DNA of 64,000 nt from Flavobacterium buctense (GCF_014486695.1 NZ_JACTAB010000007.1:1-64000), one strand, 5' to 3'. Shown: positions 8,706-18,374, counted from the first letter of the stretch. Notes: generated by a model not told the origin, from the letters alone. A program made the numbers and translations.

Positions 8706-10387
8706 TGAGTGCGTCTAAAAATAACTTAAAAAAAATAGCCCTAACCCTATTGTTTGTGGTAGTGCTGAACTTTGCCGGTCATTTTGCCTTCAAACGATTT
8801 GACTTGACTGCCGACAAACGTTATACGCTTTCTGAAACTTCTTTAACTATTGTAAGCGAAGTAAAAGAACCACTTTATATTGATGTGTTCTTAGAAGGAG
8901 AATTTCCGGGTGAATTCAAAAAACTGCAAACGGAAACCCAACAATTATTAGAAGAGTTCAAAGCCGAAAATCCTAATATTATCTTTCAGTTCGTTAATCC
9001 GCTTGAAGAGGAAGAACAAAGAGATGCTACTATCCAATCTTTTTTAGAACGCGGTTTAACTCCGGTAAATGTTACTGTCAATAACAAAGGACAACAAACT
9101 CAAGAAGTAGTTTTTCCATGGGCTGTCGCAACCTGTGGTGACCGTTCAGTAAAAGTACCCTTGCTAAAAAACATGATGGGTGCTTCAACCGCGGAAAAAG
9201 TGGTGAGCTCAGTGCAACACCTGGAATATGCTTTCGCCAATGCTATTAATACGGTTTCAAAAGCCAAACAAAAGAAAGTAGTTATCCTCAATGGAAATGG
9301 TGAAATCGAAGACCGTTACATCGCAGATTTCATCAAATCCGTAAGAGACAATTATTATATCGGACCATTTACTTTAGATTCGGTAGCCAAAAGTCCTAAT
9401 GAGACTTTAAAATACCTTAACAAATACGACTTAGCGGTCATTGCCAAACCCACAGAAGCTTTCACTGATGAAGAAAAACAAGTTTTAGACCAATTCATCA
9501 TCAATGGCGGAAAAACACTTTGGTTAGTGGATCATGTGAATATGGAAATGGACAGTTTGTATAACGAAACCGGTTCCAATTTAGCTTTCCCAAGAGATTT
9601 AGGTTTGAACGATATGTTCTTCAAATATGGTGTTAGAATTCGTCCCGACTTGATTTTTGATTTACAAAATACCCCAATTGCTTTGGCTACCGGCGAACAA
9701 GGAAGCGCCACGCAATACACGCAATATCCTTGGTTTTATTCGCCAATGGTTTATCCCACGATTAACAACCCAATTGTAAGTAATTTGGATGGCATCAAGT
9801 TTGACTTTACCAGTCCGATTGAACTTTTAGGGAACGATATCAAAAAAACTGTTTTATTGCAGTCGTCTAAAGTTTCAAGATTGATTGGTACTCCGGCTCA
9901 AGTGAGTTTAGAAGTAGTTTCCCTTCGCCCTGAACCAAAAGAGTTTGCCGGAAAAGGGAACTATCCTGTAGCAGTTTTATTAGAAGGACAATTTCATTCC
10001 ATGTATGAAAACCGAGTTTTACCGTTTAAAGATGCGACATTCAAAAACTTGGGCAAAGCCAATAAAATGATAGTGATTTCAGACGGAGACATTATCAAAA
10101 ATCAATTGGATAAAGACGGTCAGCCACTCGAATTGGGTTATGACAAATGGACCAATAATTTGTATGCCAACAAAGAGTTTATGATGAATTGTGTCAATTA
10201 TTTGTTAGACGACAACGGACTTATTAACATTCGGAGCAAGGAAGTAGATTTGCCTATACTGGACAAACAAAAAGTCTTTGACAACTACACCTATTCGCAA
10301 GTCGTAACTGTAGCAGTACCAATCATTATCTTATTGTTATTCGGCGTAGCCTTTACCCTTTTGCGCAAGCGAAAATACAGTAAGTAA
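8705..10387 (+). CDS. gldG: gliding motility-associated ABC transporter auxiliary protein GldG
   Basis: A 560-residue protein with an N-terminal membrane anchor (about residues 10-30), a large extracytoplasmic ABC-type domain (DUF4350/Gld-like) containing RFDLTADKRYTLSETS and LWLVDHVNMEMD, and a C-terminal membrane segment (about residues 534-553). It ends in basic residues. GldG is the predicted periplasmic accessory subunit of the GldAFG transporter. The start ATG overlaps the gldF stop by one base. No terminator is visible before the dnaN promoter. Confidence 0.93.
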   Translation: MSASKNNLKKIALTLLFVVVLNFAGHFAFKRFDLTADKRYTLSETSLTIVSEVKEPLYIDVFLEGEFPGEFKKLQTETQQLLEEFKAENPNIIFQFVNPLEEEEQRDATIQSFLERGLTPVNVTVNNKGQQTQEVVFPWAVATCGDRSVKVPLLKNMMGASTAEKVVSSVQHLEYAFANAINTVSKAKQKKVVILNGNGEIEDRYIADFIKSVRDNYYIGPFTLDSVAKSPNETLKYLNKYDLAVIAKPTEAFTDEEKQVLDQFIINGGKTLWLVDHVNMEMDSLYNETGSNLAFPRDLGLNDMFFKYGVRIRPDLIFDLQNTPIALATGEQGSATQYTQYPWFYSPMVYPTINNPIVSNLDGIKFDFTSPIELLGNDIKKTVLLQSSKVSRLIGTPAQVSLEVVSLRPEPKEFAGKGNYPVAVLLEGQFHSMYENRVLPFKDATFKNLGKANKMIVISDGDIIKNQLDKDGQPLELGYDKWTNNLYANKEFMMNCVNYLLDDNGLINIRSKEVDLPILDKQKVFDNYTYSQVVTVAVPIIILLLFGVAFTLLRKRKYSK

Positions 10388-10403
10388 TGTTAATAAAAAA
10401 CTT

Positions 10404-10433
10404 TTTGAAATCTGTTAGTTTAAGATATATTTG
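10404..10433 (+). promoter_or_regulatory. dnaN promoter
   Basis: TTTG (10404-10407), an 18-nt spacer and a perfect TATATTTG (10426-10433). The predicted start lies near 10440, giving a structured leader of about 95 nt before dnaN. Confidence 0.6.
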
Positions 10434-10453
10434 TAAAAAATAAAACAAAATGA

Positions 10454-10505
10454 AATGCCTCAATTGAGGTTTATCATAAAAATGGTATTTGATGGGCATT
10501 CCATC
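10454..10505 (+). promoter_or_regulatory. structured dnaN leader with competing hairpins
   Basis: A perfect 12-bp palindrome CCTCAATTGAGG (10458-10469) and a GATGG-N5-CCATC hairpin (10491-10505) both lie in the leader. AATGCC (10454-10459) can also pair with GGCATT (10495-10500), which would disrupt the other two. This suggests alternative folds; function is unproven. Confidence 0.35.
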
Positions 10506-10534
10506 TTCCAATAAAAAATAAATAAAAAATCCAG

Positions 10535-11653
10535 ATGAAATTCATAGTATCGAGTTCATACTTATTAAAACAACTACAAGTTTTAGGTAGCGTTATCAAC
10601 AGTAGCAATACCTTGCCTATTTTAGATAATTTCCTATTCGAATTAGACCATAAAATCCTAACTGTTTCTGCTTCTGATTTAGAAACGACCATGTCGGCTA
10701 CTTTAGAAATTGATTCAACCAGCAAAGGTAGCGTGGCTGTTCCGGCAAAATTGTTATTAGACATTCTAAAAACGTTTCCAGAGCAACCATTGACATTTAC
10801 AGTAGAAGAAAACAGTACGATTGAAATCAGTTCCAATTCAGGAAAATACGCTATTGCCTATGCTCCGGGAGAAGAGTTTCCAAAATCGGTAAGTTTAGAC
10901 AATCCATCCTCTACTGTAGTTCCTTCAGAAGTATTGGCAACTGCTATCAGCAAAACCATTTTTGCTGCCGGAAACGACGACTTGCGCCCGGTAATGAGCG
11001 GTGTGTTTTTTCAATTTTCTCCGGAAGGATTGATTTTCGTAGCAACTGATGCTCACAAACTAGTGAAATATGCACGTACTGATGTAAAAGCTTCAGAAGT
11101 AGCGGATTTCATTATGCCAAAAAAACCTTTGAACATTTTAAAAGGAATTTTAGGAACGTCAGAATCTGATGTAACAATTGAATATAACGATTCCAACGCG
11201 ACTTTTTCTTTCGACAGTTATGTATTGACTTGTCGCTTAATCGATGGAAAATATCCAAACTATGAAGCAGTAATTCCAAAAGAGAATCCGAATAAATTGA
11301 TGATTAACCGTGTTCTTTTATTGAACTCTGTGCGTCGTGTTGCGATTTTCTCTAACAAAACTACGCACCAAATTCGCTTGAAAATCGCCGGTGCCGAATT
11401 GAATATTTCTGCCGAAGATATCGATTACTCTAACAAAGCTGAAGAGCGTTTGACTTGTGATTACCAAGGCGACGATATGCAAATTGGTTTCAACTCCAGA
11501 TTCTTATCTGAAATGTTGACTAATCTTCAATCAGACGAAATCATGTTGGAAATGTCTATGCCAAACCGAGCCGGAATCCTAACGCCAATTGATGGCTTAG
11601 ACGATGGCGAAACTGTTACTATGTTGGTAATGCCGGTAATGTTAAACAACTAA
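10535..11653 (+). CDS. dnaN: DNA polymerase III subunit beta (sliding clamp)
   Basis: A 372-residue beta clamp of normal family length, with three repeated clamp domains. Family segments include the N-terminal MKFIVSSSYLLKQL, VPAKLLLDILKTFP, LRPVMSGVFFQ, FVATDAHKL, the CRLIDGKYPNYEAVIPKENP stretch, and the C-terminal MLVMPVMLNN that forms part of the protein-binding pocket. It tethers polymerase III to DNA. It is not next to dnaA or recF, as is usual in Bacteroidetes, and stands alone between its own promoter and terminator. Confidence 0.97.
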   Translation: MKFIVSSSYLLKQLQVLGSVINSSNTLPILDNFLFELDHKILTVSASDLETTMSATLEIDSTSKGSVAVPAKLLLDILKTFPEQPLTFTVEENSTIEISSNSGKYAIAYAPGEEFPKSVSLDNPSSTVVPSEVLATAISKTIFAAGNDDLRPVMSGVFFQFSPEGLIFVATDAHKLVKYARTDVKASEVADFIMPKKPLNILKGILGTSESDVTIEYNDSNATFSFDSYVLTCRLIDGKYPNYEAVIPKENPNKLMINRVLLLNSVRRVAIFSNKTTHQIRLKIAGAELNISAEDIDYSNKAEERLTCDYQGDDMQIGFNSRFLSEMLTNLQSDEIMLEMSMPNRAGILTPIDGLDDGETVTMLVMPVMLNN

Positions 11654-11676
11654 GATAAACTAACCATAGTTATGGA

Positions 11677-11713
11677 AAACCGTCTCGATTGCAAAATCAA
11701 GGCGGTTTTTTTT
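11677..11713 (+). terminator. dnaN terminator
   Basis: A 14-bp stem with one mismatch, AAACCGTCTCGATT paired with AATCAAGGCGGTTT, and a T-run, 24 nt after the dnaN stop. Confidence 0.8.
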
Positions 11714-11800
11714 ATTCCCAAAAGATTGCATGACTTCATTTGTCATTTATCTAAATTAAATATGTTATTTTACTTACTTTAGCTAAAATAAAAAAATATC

Positions 11801-12727
11801 ATGGCCGATTATATAATTCAAACCGAATCACTGAATTTCCAATATTCAAAGGATAAAAAAGTCTTAGAAGATATTTCTATTAATGTTCCGAAAGGGGCTA
11901 TTTATGGTTTTTTAGGTCCAAATGGCGCCGGAAAATCAACTACCATGAGATTACTCACCGGAATCATTCCTGAACAAGGCAATGCCATCAAACTTTTTAA
12001 CCAACCCTTGCAAGAACAATTGCCGAAGGTTTTTGCAAAGATTGGTTCCTTGGTAGAATCACCTGCTTTGTACTTGCACTTGAGTGGCATTGACAATTTA
12101 AAATACATTGCCAAACTTAGAAATATTCCGGAAGAAAAAATTCATGAAACCTTGAAACTGGTTGATTTATCGCGTGATGGAAAACGCAAAGCCAAGCAAT
12201 ATTCATTAGGAATGAAACAACGCCTTGCCATTGCCATGGCTTTACTAAACGAACCTGAATTATTGTTGCTCGACGAACCCGTGAATGGATTGGATCCAAA
12301 CGGAATTATTGATATTAGAAAACTACTTATCAAACTCAACAAAGAAAATGGCGTGACCATATTTGTTTCGAGCCATTTGCTTAGCGAAATTGAAAAAATG
12401 TGTACCCATGTTGGCATTATCAGTAAAGGCAAACTGCGTTTTGAAGGCACCATGCAGGAACTTTCCAAAGCAGCCGGTTTGTGTAAAATTCAGCTTACGA
12501 TTGATGAGGCTCAAAAATGGCAAACCGAACTGGAAGCCAACTATCAAAATGTGAATTTAGTTGCCCAAAACCAGCTTACGGTAGACATTGGAAACAAAGA
12601 ACTCATTCCTGATTTTATTAAAACCCTTATCTCCAAAAACGCCTCGATTTATGAAGTGAAAATCTTGGATGGATTAGAAGAATGGTTTATGACAATAACT
12701 AATGATAATCATACCGATGAAAAATAA
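11801..12727 (+). CDS. ABC transporter ATP-binding protein (ABC-2/lantibiotic type)
   Basis: A 308-residue ATPase. Walker A GPNGAGKST at about residues 39-47, signature YSLGMKQRLAIAMAL at about 134-148, Walker B ELLLLDEPVNGLDP, and the switch His in FVSSHLLSEIEK. The C-terminal 80 residues form the accessory domain seen in bacitracin/lantibiotic-type exporters. It overlaps the next gene by 11 nt. The partner is a permease fused to a thioredoxin, not a normal permease. It is not GldA: sequence and context both differ. A near-consensus -7 box (TACTTTAG, 11775-11782) precedes it. Confidence 0.9.
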   Translation: MADYIIQTESLNFQYSKDKKVLEDISINVPKGAIYGFLGPNGAGKSTTMRLLTGIIPEQGNAIKLFNQPLQEQLPKVFAKIGSLVESPALYLHLSGIDNLKYIAKLRNIPEEKIHETLKLVDLSRDGKRKAKQYSLGMKQRLAIAMALLNEPELLLLDEPVNGLDPNGIIDIRKLLIKLNKENGVTIFVSSHLLSEIEKMCTHVGIISKGKLRFEGTMQELSKAAGLCKIQLTIDEAQKWQTELEANYQNVNLVAQNQLTVDIGNKELIPDFIKTLISKNASIYEVKILDGLEEWFMTITNDNHTDEK

Positions 12728-14939
12728 TATAGTCAACTTTATCACCGCTTTAAAAGCCGAAAATATCAAGAAAAGAGGTACCGGTTTTTATTGGACCAGC
12801 GCCATTTTGGGGATTATTTCTCCCATCTTATATTTTATAGTTTCTATCGTTATAAACACCGAAGAAATTAAAGCAACCTTGCCTTTTAATTTTTACCAGA
12901 AATTTATCCATGAAGCAGTAAATCCCTTTGCTTACTTCTTTTTTCCATTACTAATCATCATTATTGTAAGTCGTATTACACAATTAGACCATAAAAATGG
13001 AGGTTGGCAATTAATGGAAACCCAGCCTACATTTAAATTCTCCATCTATTTTTCGAAGTTTGGCATCATCTTAATCGCTAATTTGATTTCAATCCTTTCT
13101 TTTGTCTTAGTGTCATTACTCTGCGCTTGGTTACTGACATTTATTTTAACTATACCTAAATTGGCGCAAATGGAAATCCCTTTCAGCGGAATCTTCCATA
13201 TTATCTCCCGATTGTTTGTAGCATCGCTTTTAATTACAACCATACAGTTTATCATCTCTGTTTTGATTCCGAGTTTTATTTGGTCAATCATAATTGGCTT
13301 TTTCGGATTATTACTCACTGTATTTCTTAAGCCATTTGATTTGGTTCCGGTTTGGTATCCTTATGAAATCCTTTCTAAAATTGCTGTAAATCCGGATGGT
13401 AGTGACTTGGGCTATTGGTTTACCTTTACGGAATATGTGGGCTTGACCATCAGTATTGTATTGTTGCATATTGGTTTTAATTGGTACCGACACAAAACAC
13501 TAAAACTGACTTTTAACAAAATGTCAAAAATAATAAGTTTGGCTGCCGTTCTACTGGTTTTTGGTGGATTGACCTATTGGTTGTTAAAACCCAATCAAAT
13601 GCCCGATTACGACAAAACAGTATTTAGCGGTAGCATTGACAGTAAAGATCAATTTCAATACGTGTATGTAAAAGACAATACAGTTCAAGACACCATTGCA
13701 GTCATTCCCATTAAAAACAATACGTTTCATCATATTTTTGCCAACGAGGTAATCACTGATAATTATACATATGTCATCGACGGGAAATATGGAGGTAATG
13801 TCTTTTTCGGTCAAAAAGACAGCATTTATTTACAGGGAAAAATATCGGGTCAAGTCTCTGAATTCAAACTCAAAGGAACAAGATTGGCCGAAAATCAAAT
13901 GGCCACTAATTCAGTGCTGGATTGGAGTATGGTCTCTTATTTTTTAGAAGAAAACATCAATTTAGACAAACCCAACATCATAATTGAAGCATTGCATGAT
14001 GAATGGAAAGAAAGTATGGAAACTTCCAATAAATTCAAAACCGTTGACAATTATGTTCCCAAAAACGATTATGTCGAAAGAAACCAAAAATTGATCACCA
14101 CGCGTTATTTGAACTTATGGAATGATTTTCTAAAAAAGCGAGCTGCCTTGTATCCCAACGAGGAAACTAAAGGCGGAAAGATGATAGCCGAAATGCAAAA
14201 AAATCTATCCTTAACCGATGAAAGTTTGCTCAGCAGTCCGGACTATTTTGACTATATAATCAGCCAACTGATAGCTAAAAACAACCAGGACATTGACGAC
14301 AATACTAAATCCATTTTAGCCATAACAAAAATGAAAACCGGTTCTTTTAAGGACAAAATGCTATTTTGGCAAATGAACAAAACCATTGAAGAAGCATCCA
14401 CAAGTAAGGAAAGAAATGAATTTGTGTCACGTTACATTACCCAATTCAGTAACAAGAGATACCAACAAAAAATCAACCAAATCAACAATATTGTCGAAAG
14501 TATGGGCAAAGGCAAACCGGCACCTCTCTTTGAAGCAACCACTATTGATGGTAAAAAAGGATCATTGGCTGATTTAAAAGGAAAATACGTCCTTTTGGAT
14601 GTTTGGGCAACTTGGTGTGGACCGTGTAAACAACAGTCCCCATTTTTTGAAAAATTTGCCTTGAAATATAAAAAAGAGAACATCCAATTCGTTGCCCTAA
14701 GTACCGATGAAAACATCCAAAAATGGTATATAGCTGCGAAGAGTAAATCCAAATCGGTGTTGCAATTGCATGCCGATAACCCCAACTCATTTGGAAAAGA
14801 TTATGCCGTCGTTTCCATACCGAGATTTATTTTAATAGATCCGAACGGTAATTTTGTCAATGCCGAATTACCCTTTCCTAGCGATGCTTCTTTTGAAATA
14901 TTATTGCGTAAAGCGATGAATTTACCCGAAGAAGAATAA
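12717..14939 (+). CDS. ABC-2 permease fused to a TlpA-like thioredoxin domain
   Basis: A single open frame of 740 residues (start ATG 12717; an in-frame start at 12702 would add five residues). The first 270 residues hold about six membrane segments of an ABC-2 permease. A seventh (about 271-289, ISLAAVLLVFGGLTYWLL) should carry the rest across the membrane. Residues about 300-590 resemble the DUF4369 beta domain plus helical linker of TlpA-like proteins. The last 140 form a thioredoxin fold with DVWATWCGPCK, cysteines 634 and 637, and the cis-Pro segment VVSIPRFILI. The seven-segment count puts the redox domain in the periplasm. Substrate unknown. Confidence 0.85.
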   Translation: MKNNIVNFITALKAENIKKRGTGFYWTSAILGIISPILYFIVSIVINTEEIKATLPFNFYQKFIHEAVNPFAYFFFPLLIIIIVSRITQLDHKNGGWQLMETQPTFKFSIYFSKFGIILIANLISILSFVLVSLLCAWLLTFILTIPKLAQMEIPFSGIFHIISRLFVASLLITTIQFIISVLIPSFIWSIIIGFFGLLLTVFLKPFDLVPVWYPYEILSKIAVNPDGSDLGYWFTFTEYVGLTISIVLLHIGFNWYRHKTLKLTFNKMSKIISLAAVLLVFGGLTYWLLKPNQMPDYDKTVFSGSIDSKDQFQYVYVKDNTVQDTIAVIPIKNNTFHHIFANEVITDNYTYVIDGKYGGNVFFGQKDSIYLQGKISGQVSEFKLKGTRLAENQMATNSVLDWSMVSYFLEENINLDKPNIIIEALHDEWKESMETSNKFKTVDNYVPKNDYVERNQKLITTRYLNLWNDFLKKRAALYPNEETKGGKMIAEMQKNLSLTDESLLSSPDYFDYIISQLIAKNNQDIDDNTKSILAITKMKTGSFKDKMLFWQMNKTIEEASTSKERNEFVSRYITQFSNKRYQQKINQINNIVESMGKGKPAPLFEATTIDGKKGSLADLKGKYVLLDVWATWCGPCKQQSPFFEKFALKYKKENIQFVALSTDENIQKWYIAAKSKSKSVLQLHADNPNSFGKDYAVVSIPRFILIDPNGNFVNAELPFPSDASFEILLRKAMNLPEEE

Positions 14940-14962
14940 CCGGATAGCTGTTTTAGTTTTAG

Positions 14963-14970
14963 TATCTTTG
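14963..14970 (+). promoter_or_regulatory. -7 box TATCTTTG upstream of mnmE
   Basis: TAnnTTTG element 17 nt before the ATG. No clear -33 partner at the right distance. Confidence 0.45.
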
Positions 14971-14987
14971 CCAACAAACAGAGAAAA

Positions 14988-16397
14988 ATGAATGCACAGG
15001 AAACTATTGTAGCTTTAGCTTCACCTTCGGGTGCCGGTGCCATTGCGGTTATCCGAATTTCGGGTACTGCCGCGATTTTCATTGCCGAACAAGTTTTTCA
15101 ATCGGTTTCCGGAAAAGCCATCAGCAAGCAAAAAACCCATACAATTCATCTCGGACACATAGTTGATGAGGGAAAAGTGTATGACCAAGTGTTGCTTTCT
15201 ATTTTTAAAAATCCGCATTCTTATACCGGCGAAGATGTGATTGAGATTTCTTGTCACGGCTCGACTTACATACAACAACAAATCATTCAATTAGTACTTC
15301 GGAAAGGTTGCCGAATGGCGCAAGCGGGAGAATTTACTTTACGCGCATTTTTAAACGGTAAACTCGATTTGTCTCAAGCCGAAGCGGTAGCCGATTTGAT
15401 TTCGTCAGATAATGAAGCCAGTCACCAAATTGCCATGCAACAAATGCGCGGTGGTTTTAGTAACGAAATTGCGAAACTACGGGAAGAGTTATTGAATTTT
15501 GCTTCACTCATCGAACTTGAATTAGACTTTGCCGAAGAAGATGTAGAATTCGCTGACCGAACTCAATTTAAAGATTTATTAAACCGAATCGAATTCGTTT
15601 TAAAAAGACTAATTGATTCCTTTGCTGTTGGAAACGTAATCAAAAACGGAATTCCGGTTGCGATTGTAGGCGAACCCAATGTGGGAAAATCGACTTTATT
15701 AAATGCTTTATTAAACGAAGAACGCGCCATTGTTTCCGACATCGCCGGAACAACTCGTGACACTATCGAAGACGAATTGGTCATTGACGGAATTGGTTTT
15801 AGATTTATTGATACCGCCGGAATTCGCGAAACCAAAGATGTGGTTGAAAGTATTGGTATTAAAAAAACGTTTGAGAAAATTGAACAAGCGCAAGTCGTTT
15901 TGCTATTAGTTGACGGTTCTCGGTTGTCCGTTGAGAGTTTGACCGGCGTAAAAATTGAAATCGAAAAAATTCGAAATCAGTTTCCCTTAAAACCCATTGT
16001 AATCATCATCAATAAAAAAGATTTGATTGCTCATGAAATGATTTCAACCATTAACCACCAACTGACAACAGACAATGGTCAACCGACAACTATATATCTT
16101 TCCGCCAAAAACAAAGAAGGCATTGATGACTTAAAAAAACAATTAATGTCGTTCGTTAATACCGGTGCTTTGCGTAATAACGAAACCATAATAACCAATA
16201 CGCGTCATTATGATTCGCTGTTAAAAGCTTTGGAAGAAATTCAGAAAGTGCGTTTTGGCATGGACACCCATTTATCTTCAGACTTAATGGCCATTGACAT
16301 TAAACAAGCCTTATATTATTTTGGCGAAATTACGGGCGAAGTCACTAACGATGAGTTGCTTGGAAATATTTTTGCGAATTTCTGTATCGGGAAGTAA
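14988..16397 (+). CDS. mnmE: tRNA uridine-5-carboxymethylaminomethyl modification GTPase
   Basis: A 469-residue MnmE. The N-terminal folate-binding domain starts ETIVALASPSGAGAIAVIRISG. The G domain has GEPNVGKST (about 227-235), DIAGTTRDT, DTAGI and NKKDL. The C terminus ends with the family CIGK. With MnmG it modifies the wobble uridine of tRNAs. Oddly, the stretch between the G4 motif NKKDL and the G5 motif SAK is encoded by CAAC(T/C)GACAA-type mini-repeats (16051-16092), giving INHQLTTDNGQPTT. It converges on the nuclease gene with no bases between the two stop codons. Confidence 0.96.
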   Translation: MNAQETIVALASPSGAGAIAVIRISGTAAIFIAEQVFQSVSGKAISKQKTHTIHLGHIVDEGKVYDQVLLSIFKNPHSYTGEDVIEISCHGSTYIQQQIIQLVLRKGCRMAQAGEFTLRAFLNGKLDLSQAEAVADLISSDNEASHQIAMQQMRGGFSNEIAKLREELLNFASLIELELDFAEEDVEFADRTQFKDLLNRIEFVLKRLIDSFAVGNVIKNGIPVAIVGEPNVGKSTLLNALLNEERAIVSDIAGTTRDTIEDELVIDGIGFRFIDTAGIRETKDVVESIGIKKTFEKIEQAQVVLLLVDGSRLSVESLTGVKIEIEKIRNQFPLKPIVIIINKKDLIAHEMISTINHQLTTDNGQPTTIYLSAKNKEGIDDLKKQLMSFVNTGALRNNETIITNTRHYDSLLKALEEIQKVRFGMDTHLSSDLMAIDIKQALYYFGEITGEVTNDELLGNIFANFCIGK

Positions 16398-18359
16398 TTA
16401 TTCAATCACTAGTTTCTTCACCTCAGTTTTGCTATCACTGGTAATTTTGGCCAAATAAATTCCGGAGCTTACATTGGGAGAAATTGGGGCTTGACCAGTA
16501 ACTTTTTGCTCAAAAACTTTCATTCCTAAACCGTTGTAAAGTTCAATCGCCGCTTCGGAATTCAATCCGGAAACGATAAAACTATCTCTCGCCGGATTGG
16601 GATAAATCACATACTTCGCCGTTTGGTTTTCGTTAGTAGAAAGCGAAGCAAACCATGCCTGACCTACATTGGCGCCCCAAATATAATCGGCTAAAAGCGG
16701 ATAATCAATAAATGGATTTCGGTTCATTTGCCAAGTGTAGATGTAATTATTTCGGTTCATTTCAAAATCGTCTCTTGGGTCACTTTGATTCCACGATAAC
16801 AACGTGGTTAAATCTCCTAATTGCCCTACAGTTGTGTCAGGAATATCTCCATTTACAACGTCTAATCCATTGTAACGAATAGCCATGTAAAAAACAGCTC
16901 TGGCAACATCGCCTTTCCAAGAACCTTGGGTTCCGCTTGGTCCATTGTACCCGGTTAACCCATAATCTTTGTTACTTCTGGAGCTATTTTCAGGTCCGTC
17001 TTCAGCGCGAATGTGATGAGCATCAGCATGACCGGCTGCCAAATCATCGGCATTGGAAGACGACCAAACATTAATTCCATCAGGTGTATCTTCGGTAGCA
17101 TTGACAAATCCACCACGAGATTGCGGGTAGATATGCTCTCTGTTCCATGTTCCGACATTGCTGGACGAAGTTTGAAAATCGAGTTTGGCTCTTGGCGATT
17201 CAACATACATCATCCAAACCTGATTACTATTGAGTGGATTTTGATCCGCTACTCTCAATATATCCGTAACATCGCCGTAAGTATGGGCACGAACTGCTGC
17301 AGGATTGGCAATTATATCCTGTAATCCTTGTTTTAAAGCCGTTCCGGATAATCCTTCAATAGATGCATAATAACCAACCGGCACTGTACTTGTCACATTT
17401 CCATAAGTCGGATTCAGCGGTGTTCCAAAAGGTAAAGTTGAAAAATCATTGTCGACGACTCTAATTTCAAGATTATCGTTTCTACGATTGTAACCGAATG
17501 GCAAATCACCAAATTTTATTCTTAGTACTTCATCGCCTTCATCTACAATATCATCAACCAATGTAATGGTAGTTGCAAATGAATTAGCACCTATCGGAAT
17601 AAAAACTGTGGTATTTCCAGTAAAATCATTTGTATTGAAAGAACCATTGGTCAGTGTAAAAGAAAATAACAAATCACTTGTCACATTAGTTTGCGTTGTA
17701 AAAGTAATTGAAAAACTATCGCCTTCATTTTTATTGGCAGTATTGGCAGTAATAGTTATTCCATTAAAAATAAAACCGCTTCCGTCATTATTTGCTCCCG
17801 GAGTTGGTGCCTTTACTTCCCATGTACCATCAATTTTTCGTTGAATGGATTGGGTTGTCCCAAGACTATTGATATTCTCATTCTCTTGTGTAGATTCACC
17901 CAATAAAGTTTGTAAAGAGGGAACCGCAGTTGCATTATTAGAGTGAACCAATGCATCAATCAAATTGGTAGTAGTGGCAATAGTTCCCGCAGGAAAATCA
18001 GCTGTTGAACCTAAATATAAACCAACACCATCCGGACCGTTTTGAATAGAACCAATACTAAAAATCCTTTCAGGCACTGGTGCTACTAAATTATTACCAA
18101 TCAAAATCAAACCATTTACATCGGTAGTGAGACCATTCAGACTTACCGTAAAATAGCTGGTATCCGCTAAAGATCCCGTTCCGTTAAAGAAAACAAGTAC
18201 GTAACCATTAAGAGAAAAATTGGGTGTTTCTGATTTTAGTTCGATGAATTGTTTGTCATTGGTACTTGGTGTATCAGCATCAAATTCATTGATAAGCACC
18301 TGAGATTGTACTATTGATGAGGACGCCATCAACAGACAGAAGACTATTTTTTTGAGCAT
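16398..18359 (-). CDS. secreted endonuclease I family protein with T9SS sorting domain
   Basis: A 653-residue extracellular protein. Signal peptide MLKKIVFCLLMASSSIVQS; a lamin-tail-like domain (VLINEFDADTPSTNDKQFIEL); a Calx-beta-like region; an EndA/NucM endonuclease I domain with the active-site stretch WNREHIYPQSRGGF and HADAHHIRAED; and a C-terminal T9SS type A sorting domain (YPNPARDSFIVSG to KKLVIE). It should be exported by the Sec and Por systems to degrade extracellular DNA. The start is set at 18359 because the upstream TTG at 18377 is part of a TAAATTTG -7 box. Confidence 0.9.
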   Translation of the reverse strand: MLKKIVFCLLMASSSIVQSQVLINEFDADTPSTNDKQFIELKSETPNFSLNGYVLVFFNGTGSLADTSYFTVSLNGLTTDVNGLILIGNNLVAPVPERIFSIGSIQNGPDGVGLYLGSTADFPAGTIATTTNLIDALVHSNNATAVPSLQTLLGESTQENENINSLGTTQSIQRKIDGTWEVKAPTPGANNDGSGFIFNGITITANTANKNEGDSFSITFTTQTNVTSDLLFSFTLTNGSFNTNDFTGNTTVFIPIGANSFATTITLVDDIVDEGDEVLRIKFGDLPFGYNRRNDNLEIRVVDNDFSTLPFGTPLNPTYGNVTSTVPVGYYASIEGLSGTALKQGLQDIIANPAAVRAHTYGDVTDILRVADQNPLNSNQVWMMYVESPRAKLDFQTSSSNVGTWNREHIYPQSRGGFVNATEDTPDGINVWSSSNADDLAAGHADAHHIRAEDGPENSSRSNKDYGLTGYNGPSGTQGSWKGDVARAVFYMAIRYNGLDVVNGDIPDTTVGQLGDLTTLLSWNQSDPRDDFEMNRNNYIYTWQMNRNPFIDYPLLADYIWGANVGQAWFASLSTNENQTAKYVIYPNPARDSFIVSGLNSEAAIELYNGLGMKVFEQKVTGQAPISPNVSSGIYLAKITSDSKTEVKKLVIE

Positions 18360-18374
18360 TAATTGAAATTTTGT

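Noticed and set aside
10474..10836. Minus-strand frame inside dnaN
   Set aside because: Shadow of dnaN with no domain or promoter; the same holds for the other antisense frames in gldFG, mnmE, ftsH, the RND genes and the photolyases.
11801..12727. ABC ATPase as GldA partner of gldFG
   Set aside because: It is coupled to the permease-thioredoxin gene and has the bacitracin/lantibiotic-type accessory domain; gldA is usually unlinked.
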